This document shows, piece by piece, positions 57,061 to 64,000 of a DNA stretch of 64,000 bases. Position numbers and translations under genes: made by a program. The notes beneath the pieces are model-generated. The model saw only the letters and a list, made by a program, of their open reading frames with translations, did no database searches and had not been told where the DNA came from. This DNA comes from Lethocerus indicus (lineage: Eukaryota; Arthropoda; Insecta; Hemiptera; Belostomatidae): the NCBI GenBank assembly GCA_019843655.1, contig JACDQD010000002.1:3792585-3856584 (forward strand), written 5' to 3'. The stretch's first letter is position 1; every line of letters starts with the position of its first letter.

Positions 57061-57430
57061 AGCAACCCACACCGGCTTTCAGATTGGGTCTCTTAAATTA
57101 AAACCGGTACGAAGTGAATCGACAGCGGCGGTCATTTAGGAGGGGGCCCTATGAGTGAAATAGGACCGACAAATAGGCCCGTAGTATATCAACCGACAAA
57201 GAACAAGGTAAGCATCCGAAAAAATAAAATAACGCCGCCGTGCGTGTGTGTCGACTGTGTGTGATCACGCACACGGGCGCCCTGGAACGGAGCGGACACG
57301 CACTCACACTCTCCCAAATCCCCATTGCTCCTCCGTTATTTCTTTTTCGGACTCTTATCTACGACATAATATATTCTCAGACAGTGGGTAGGTTGGCTTT
57401 TTTTGTTTTTTTTTTTTTACGGGGACTTTG
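57061..57430. other. GC patch with exon candidate, GT hairpin and T-runs
   Basis: GC-rich at about 57110-57310. Downstream of the exon candidate lies a GT-rich element whose CCGTG/CGTG arm pairs with CACGCACACGG (57238-57275). A T7-G-T13 run lies at 57398-57418. Confidence 0.5.
57151..57207 (+). other. Weak first-coding-exon candidate (19 codons)
   Basis: An ATG at 57151 opens MSEIGPTNRPVVYQPTKNK and after exactly 19 codons meets AAG-GTAAGC, a strong donor (GT at 57208). The frame is also open upstream to 57118 (reading IDSGGHLGGGP), so it could instead be an internal exon. Without splicing it continues 18 codons to TGA. The start context is CCT before ATG, which is poor, and no family is recognised. 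The composition looks protein-like, but such pairs arise by chance. Confidence 0.22.
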
Positions 57431-59050
57431 AACAAGGGCAGTTTGCTTTTCGACAGACTTGTTCCACGCGACTCCTTCAGTGGGGACTACAACAGTATTA
57501 CATTACCTTGTCACTTATATGTATTTGTATAGTCTGTTCAGAACGCACTGGCCTTCCAATTATTTCGAGGATAGATTTATGAATATCCTTCGTATATTAA
57601 TAAAATATATTAATTCCATTTAATTTAAGATACGACTAAAATACAAGGTACAATATGTAAGAATCTACACAGATTATTATCTATAGCGAGTAATTACCTT
57701 ACTTATATGTAATAATCCAGTGGAAGAAATATGGATTTCCGGTTTCATTCAATATTTCCCATTATCCTAATTTTCTAGTACCATAGATAGCATCACGGTA
57801 GGGGTCGCAATTTATTCACTTTTACTATTTATTGGCACTATATATTTCGTTCATACCGTTATTAAACTCCGTTTTTAGGATATACTCTACCCTATAGTAT
57901 ACTATTTCCGAATCTTTGATAGTACACTATTATTATTATGATAATAATTTTACAGTTAGGAATAAATGAAGAAAGAGATTTTCTATCCTACTCCTGTCCA
58001 GCAGGCCGATAGAAATCTAATGTTCTACGAACTAAAATTTATTTAACGCGTTTCAAAATGGCCAGATAATACTCAATAGTCTGCAGTATCGGTGCATTCG
58101 GATCGGCCGAAAAGTATATTATACCGTCGAATCCTTGTAATATGTAAATAAATTCTGGTCATAACGGCCAAAGAACACGGGACGGGCGTATACTTAAAAG
58201 TGCCCGTTACCTCACTGAATTAATCATAAACAGGGACACAGAAACACGGGGGCCCCGTTATTGTTTTATCCTACAATCGATTATAAAGAAAGGCCGGCGT
58301 TATCGATGATAATGTAAGGGCAAGGGCCGCTATACCTGGACGGTGTCAATGCTCGGAATTATGTACGGAGATAATTTCAGTGGTAATTAATAATGGACGC
58401 AACACGTCAACGGACCGAACTCGGACCGTTTACCAACCCGTTTTATATCGCCCCATTGTTTCCTATTATAATAAATATTTCAATTAAAGAAGAGATAATG
58501 TAAGTTTCGTGTATTACATACTGAAGCTGTATAACTCTTGTCGGTGATTTCTATCTTCGAATTTTATAGCATCTAATGTATTCCGAAAGGGTAGAAATTT
58601 TTTTAGATTCCAATATTTCTTTACATCCTCGGTTTAGTCTGAACGCCGGTTCCAAATGTTTAATATATAAAACGCTAAACGGTTATCTTTATATCCTTCT
58701 GTCCGGCTTCCCACCATTGTTAGTGAGTCGTTTAAGCGTGTCAGGTGCAAGTGAGACATCCTTTCTGCAATGTCACTACGTTGTTATTATTACAAGAGAG
58801 GTGGCATAAAAATAAATATAACACACGGAAATACACAAAATCCGATGGAGAACCTTACAGTTACAGTGTTCCTAGAACTATGACCCAAATCAGGAACATA
58901 TGTATTGGAAGCTAACATCGACGAGAAGCCGGTTAGGAGTAATGTAATATAGTCGAATGGACCACGATAAAATTTCAATTTTGGATTATAAATTTTTATA
59001 AGAATAATTACACTGTCCGTAGGATCCATGACCAGTGTGCGGGTTCAAAA
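57431..59050. other. AT-rich stretch
   Basis: No gene. A run of TTA/ATA words at 57928-57948 makes an 8-bp AT palindrome. Frames at 58576-58809 and 58790-59029 are unrecognised. Small GC-richer patch at 58170-58440 without structure. Confidence 0.6.
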
Positions 59051-59268
59051 CAGTTTACATTTGAAAAGGGACAGTCGGTTTTGTATGGAAACAAGCTTTC
59101 TCGGTCCTGAAGCCCAGTTACGGGCACACAATGTGCATGTACCTGAATCCTCTTTGCCGGAGTACTACTACTATTGATACATCGCACATCTTCGGTCCGA
59201 TCCGGGACTGTTATCGGGTTCTTTTATTCCCCCATGTTTTATAGTGTTTTATCCAATACCCGAATTAC

Positions 59269-59289
59269 TTTCGGCCGTTACTGCCGAAA
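59269..59289. repeat. Perfect 7-bp hairpin
   Basis: TTTCGGC and GCCGAAA flank a 7-base loop. Confidence 0.9.
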
Positions 59290-59594
59290 AGCGATATTGT
59301 TTGATGGTCCTGTTGAGAAGATGGCTATTAGAGATAAGGGAACAGGGCACTAGACCCTGATGGTGATGGGGATCACGGAGGATATCCGCGCTGGGGTTTG
59401 CGCTGACCGCTCATTAAGTCATCCCGGGGCGGAGCCGATAATTGGGGCCGGTTTCACGGTGTAGGATTTCGGTTTCGGCCGTTCCGCGTCATTATCAGCA
59501 ATAAACGCCGATCGGCTTTGGCGGTGGGACGAGCGGCGGGCGGGCTATAAAGTTGTAAGGGCCCCGCCCTCCTAATCGCGGACCTGGCGTGCCC

Positions 59595-59614
59595 CGCCTG
59601 TCCGTCCACAGGCG
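59595..59614. repeat. Perfect 7-bp hairpin
   Basis: CGCCTGT and ACAGGCG flank a 6-base loop. Confidence 0.9.
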
Positions 59615-59930
59615 ACACTGTGGAGCGCCGAGGAGAGAACAGAAGGAACGGCTGATTTATCGCTGGAACGACCGTCGACGAAATAGAAACCGCGTCCAAG
59701 AACCGGGAAGGATTCGGTAGGAGTTTTCGGGTAATAGTAGACATCGGGGAGTGGGGAGATGCTGTTATCTTTAGTGCTGTAGATTCGATCGATGTCCGTT
59801 ATTACCGGTGTTCGAAAGGCTCGAAAGGAGCTATTAACCCATCACGCTTTCGCGCAATAACCCCTCGGCCGAACGCTTGGCCGCTCTTTCTGGATGGTAA
59901 ATCGATTAGGAAATTCCCGAAATACATTAC

Positions 59931-61200
59931 CCGAGACCGAGTACTCATTTTATATTTTATAAAGAATTGCGTAAACATTTTTTCAAAGTTTCATATATCT
60001 CTCTTTTTATTATAATCGCATAATCGAGGGAAACCCCGATAAAAATTTGCTATTTTGTCCAAATGAGTTTAAGGGAAGACATGTTTTGCATAATTAAAAA
60101 ATACAGATATATGAAAACGTTCGAATTAACTCGTCACGGTAGACAGTACACGTGTATGTAATTCCTATCTCTTGTGTGAATCTTATTTTGAACGATAAAC
60201 ACAACGTACTAAAGCATTATGAGAGGGGTGGAGGGGAGGCAAATTACAGACATGATTCGTGGAAACATTTTACCCTGTTAAATATCCCAACGTTTTCCTT
60301 ATCATTTGCGGTCAATCGTATAATATTATTCTCGAACAACAAGACTGCGATAATTAATTCAGTCGAATGAGAAACGACTGCTGTCCATCTGAGTATGCAG
60401 AAGACGGCACTATACAAATCCAGAACGCGTGTATTTTTTCTCTACGCGTTTGCCAACTATCTTAATTTGTTTCCAGGGAAAATAAATAATTCATGCGAAT
60501 TACCTCGATATCCCGCCTGGATATATTTCAGTCGAGTATTCTATTATTTTTTTTAATTCAGAAAACAACAATATTCAATCAGAAAAGTTACGCCAAAGTA
60601 ATTTCAAACCTCCCTGAACATCTTGTCCAACGTAATCGGCAAAATTTTCGAAATTTTATTTCATATAAGAATCGTGAAGTGTAGAAAATACGTGCGCAAA
60701 AGTTGTGGAATTCCTCAAAATAATAGCGAAATGATAAATACTATATATATATTGGTTTAGAAATTGGTGTCCAACATGAACATGTATAAGTATAATTCAC
60801 AATTTCCGTTATATCAAGTAGTAGCGCGTTTAGTACTGTAAAATTGAAACGCCCTTAGGAATGAGACTAGTTATTATAAATTCAAAATTGATTATAAACA
60901 GAATTGAAACAAAACAAATATAGAGGAGGAACCATTGTCAGATCTACGGACTGGTGTCCCTCTTACCCCCATCAGGTCTAATCGTCACAGGTTAACGACT
61001 ATTATTAATATATTAACATAATATCGGGAACTTCCTATTTTTTTTAATAGGCGACATTTTTGTTACCGAGTTAAATAGAAACAGTTGTTGCGACCGGGAT
61101 GGACAAAACGCGGAGGGGGCGAAGCAGGTGAATTCGATTGCTCGAGGCACCGAGCAACATCGTTGTTTGTTAACTATGTGTAACAACACGGAATTATCCA
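59931..61200. other. AT-rich stretch
   Basis: No gene. ACGCGT occurs twice, at 60425-60430 and 60444-60449. An acceptor-like TTTGTTTCCAG lies at 60467-60477, with a 63-codon frame after it that is unrecognised. Confidence 0.6.
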
Positions 61201-62500
61201 ATTTTCTGTAATAAATAGTGTCAAACCGTTTTCGGAAAGGAAGGGGTTAAAAAGGACGCGGAACGGTCGGGTAGAAGATCAGCTGTTTGTAGCGCTATCA
61301 TCGTCGGGGCGCATTTTAAATTGGACGAATGGACGCCCGGCCGAAGCGTAGTTAATAACACCTTAGGGAGAAATACATTATCGTATACAAGCCGGTAATT
61401 ATATTCAGTGTATGCCGGTGAAAAATTATACCTTTTTATACCTGTTAATCTGTTCTTTTGAAACGTTTAAACGGATCGTATTCATCGCAGGAGGAGGGGA
61501 GGAGTAGGATAAGGGCGAAGGGGGCGGAGGGGGGCCCGACACCGAATGTGATGGAACGGACGCGGAGAGAGGTACACATGTAAATATGTAAATCGCCCGT
61601 TTAGCCGCCCCTTGTTGACAGTTGATAAAACGGGACATGTGCCAGCGGAGAAGTCATTTTAAAATTCCAATTCGAACCGATTCAAACCGGCGCTTAAATT
61701 AGCCACATTTCTATGTTGATTAAGATAAAACACGGGCGAGACGCTACCGCTTCCCGGAGCTCGAACTAATTTATGTGGTTCGCCACGAGCAGAAATGAAA
61801 ATTCAAATGAAAAACACAATTAGAAATTCTTTACGGTATCCCCATCAATGAACTCTATATTTATAAATTTGGATTAATTATTGCAATACATGTACTAATC
61901 GAGATACAATATTCATAATGTAGTAGATAATGACAATATATCAATAATATTTTTAGGCCGTTGTACGAAAACATTTTACTTTTTATTTCCTAATTAAAAG
62001 AAACTCCATTGGTATATATTTCTTATACTTTGATGTTGTAAAATGTTTGAAGGTAGCAAGCCCTTTCTTTTATCGAGTTTTTAATGACAACGCACGACCT
62101 ACAGTACCCACACATTAATATAGCTATTTAATTAACTATTTATGTATAAACCACTATAAATTATTGCGCAGATTCTGTAAATATATTTAAATCGCGTAAG
62201 TCAGATAGATAGTATCCCGTCTTATGTGAAAATTATTACTAATTAACGTTATAAAAATATTATACAAATATTTTTGTACGATTAATGGAATGTACTAATG
62301 ATTGATTGTATCACCATTTATTCTGTATTTATAGTAGCTCGTATTGTTTTATTACCTATTAATGTCGATTAGAGAAGGTAAATAAGTCTTATAAGCTATT
62401 CTAGATGTCAGATGTCGCACTCGAATAACCTTTTTTGTCGTACAAGTTCTTATGTTCGCCACACACGAATACGTTAATATTACAATAATTCTAAGGAATA
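61201..62500. other. GC patch then AT-rich stretch
   Basis: GC-richer at about 61240-61790, including a purine run at 61488-61535 whose minus-strand translation is low-complexity Pro/Ser. AT-rich from 61800 to 62500, with the stem-loop at 62253-62275. Confidence 0.55.
62253..62275. repeat. Perfect 9-bp AT stem-loop
   Basis: AAAAATATT and AATATTTTT flank ATACA; with one G-T wobble the stem extends to 12 pairs. Confidence 0.85.
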
Positions 62501-62880
62501 TATTTACGGTACAGATCAGTATATGTTGGTTGTGGATTGCAGTGATGGGGGGACAGGTGGTCTGGCGACATGCTTCGAATATATCTGACTTTGTAGCCGG
62601 AGGAAGAAAAATGCTGTCCCGGTCGCCCCGCCCCGCCCCTCCACCCTTAGCCGACCCACCCCTCCTGAGTCATTTCCCCGAAGGGTAAGGAAGATATGCA
62701 GATGGTTTTTGCCCCTCGCCAACGGATACAGTAGATAATTGAATTGAAAACTACAAACGAGCCGAATTCTTGCCCCCACCCCCCCCCTCCCACCGCTCCA
62801 CCACCGACTGACTTCGCTTATCGGACCCGTTTAATTAGGCCCCGGGACTTATATTAAAAACGGCGGGAGGCAGACAAAGG
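62501..62880 (-). promoter_or_regulatory. C-rich island with two minus-strand G-quadruplex motifs and AP-1 site
   Basis: C4-G-C4-G-C4-TCCA-CCC at 62626-62646 and C5-A-C9-T-C3 at 62773-62791 both fit four-tract G-quadruplex patterns on the minus strand; the first also contains GC-box (Sp1/KLF-type) words. TGAGTCA at 62666-62672 is an exact AP-1 consensus. The 87-codon minus frame here is unrecognised. A promoter or enhancer role is inference. Confidence 0.35.
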
Positions 62881-63460
62881 CCCGTTCGATAAATTGTTTA
62901 CGGCGTGGAAAAAACTGACTGCAAAAACACCGTCACATCGTTGGGGGTTTCGAGACCATTGTTCAACTGACATTTGTCCGAGGATGAACATGTTCTTTCT
63001 TAACCGGAGCCGGCCAACATCTACTTGTACATTCCCTCTACAGCAATTAGTCCGATTTAGACTGGTAGCATTTGTATTTTGTTTTTAACGTGTTGTCTTT
63101 AATTTGTCATCAGTGAACAGATGACTAAAATTAACTGAGGACCTGTTCCGTTCACATCAGTGTGATTTCTGATGTGGCAATAGTACTCACTATTTTAAAA
63201 GACGTTGAAATTATGCAGTAACACTATACAGTACTACTGATGCATCATCGACATCCGGGAGTAATAATTAAATTGCTCGGATAACATTGCTTATGTTTAT
63301 GTTACAACAGTGAACACATTGTCGATTATAAGATTCTTTAATCGAAAACTTTCTACGCTGAAATCGGTTTGTAAGAGCATCAATCTTTCGGTTCGATAGT
63401 GTCGTCATCCCTTTTCTTCACTCCGTGACATTTGAAATCGGATTCGTAGCGGAATAAAAA
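62881..63460. other. Mixed non-coding stretch
   Basis: No gene. The 64-codon frame at 62894-63088 is unrecognised. TGTGATTTCTGATGTGG at 63162-63178 is a small imperfect repeat of TGTG and GATGTG. Nothing else is seen. Confidence 0.6.
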
Positions 63461-63852
63461 AAGTTGGCTAGGTCACTTGTTTTACCTTCGGTGGGCGCGT
63501 TGACCCGGGCCCAGTGTGTCCTGCCCAATTTAAAGGTAGGGAGGCTGCGAGGAAGAAAGAGAGGGGAAAAGGCAACTCGGTTCGGAGAGAGTGAAATAGA
63601 AAGAACGGTAGGGGGAAGAATAAAAAAGGAAGGTAAACTCGGAGTAGAGGGCTTGAGTTATAAAGGAGCGGAGTGCGGAGTGTAGAGGGACCCCAAGGGA
63701 TATTAATAACAGTGATTTTGTTCCTTTTTTATACCTTTATCTCTTCTACCTTTCCATCCCCCCGCCCCTCCCTCCATCCCATCTATCCGTTTTGTTTTTT
63801 CCCGCTCCAAAGAACTCTCCGGCTTTCTCTCTCCCACTCTGCGGGCGGCGGC

Positions 63853-63949
<97 letters not shown>

Positions 63950-64000
63950 TCTGTTTTCCTCACTCCCGCTGATTCTCATTCTCTTTACTTCGCTCCGCCT
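63461..64000. other. Purine-rich then pyrimidine-rich stretch with CT microsatellite
   Basis: Plus-strand purine-rich from about 63540 to 63690, then pyrimidine-rich from 63717 to the end. The 99-, 86- and 77-codon frames here are translations of the CT repeat (Ser/Leu or Arg/Glu) and are rejected. Confidence 0.75.
63857..63944. repeat. Pure (CT)44 microsatellite
   Basis: Eighty-eight bases of uninterrupted CT, continued by CCCTCTCT. GA/CT runs bind GAGA-factor-type proteins in insects and can form triplex DNA. The exact length is likely to vary between individuals and assemblies. Confidence 0.97.

Larger units (their letters stand above)
59051..59930. other. CpG-rich patch with two perfect hairpins
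   Basis: GC-rich at about 59330-59760. The 96-codon minus frame (59454-59744) is unrecognised. TTTCGGC-CGTTACT-GCCGAAA lies at 59269-59289 and CGCCTGT-CCGTCC-ACAGGCG at 59595-59614. TCGAAAGG(C/A) is repeated in tandem at 59812-59829. Confidence 0.5.

Noticed and set aside
63673..63979. Frames of 77-99 codons at the right end
   Set aside because: They are translations of the CT microsatellite.
1..64000. Bacterial, organellar or viral origin
   Set aside because: There is no dense coding, no operon structure, no organellar or viral genes, and spacer dominates throughout.

Overview
This 64 kb window reads as non-coding DNA from a eukaryotic nuclear genome. No gene, rRNA, tRNA, CRISPR array or recognisable transposon could be identified. 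The longest start-to-stop reading frame is 142 codons (52242-52670). The others are shorter, overlap on both strands, and many open only with GTG or TTG, which is what chance gives in 128 kb of double-stranded, AT-rich sequence. None matches a protein family I know. An animal genome, probably an invertebrate and perhaps an arthropod, fits best: CpG is not depleted, repeats are few, and TAAT/ATTA and TTTAT/ATAAA words are abundant. This assignment is inference at low confidence; the sequence does not name the organism.

The layout is a mosaic. AT-rich spacer is broken by GC-rich, CpG-bearing islands of about 150-600 bp. From 0 to 34 kb they occur every 1-3 kb. Between 33.96 and 40.36 kb and again between 41.2 and 44.7 kb there are almost none. 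They return from 44.7 to 54.1 kb, at 57.1 kb, and from 59.1 kb to the end. The strongest are 5.16-7.0 kb, 24.96-27.5 kb, 44.75-45.6 kb and 46.1-46.65 kb. Several carry runs of nine or ten G, G-quadruplex patterns, GAGA-type purine tracts or YY1/Pho-like GCCAT words, so they look more like regulatory DNA or promoter islands than coding exons.

Two kinds of fine structure stand out. The first is a large set of short perfect or near-perfect palindromes and stem-loops, the best at 14884-14989, 25238-25255, 42090-42112, 44920-44980, 46977-46996 and 52185-52210. The second is a recurring GC-to-TATA word, GCCCTATAAT, found exactly at three places between 6.1 and 19.8 kb with a near copy at 24.1 kb.

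A few short segments have good splice signals on one or both sides and stay open in a reading frame (16718-16758, 42287-42409 and 57151-57207 on the plus strand; 12156-12247 and 28210-28275 on the minus strand). They are offered as weak exon candidates. If any is real, the window is intron or gene-flanking DNA of one or more genes whose main exons lie outside it. The right end carries a pure CT microsatellite of 88 bp.
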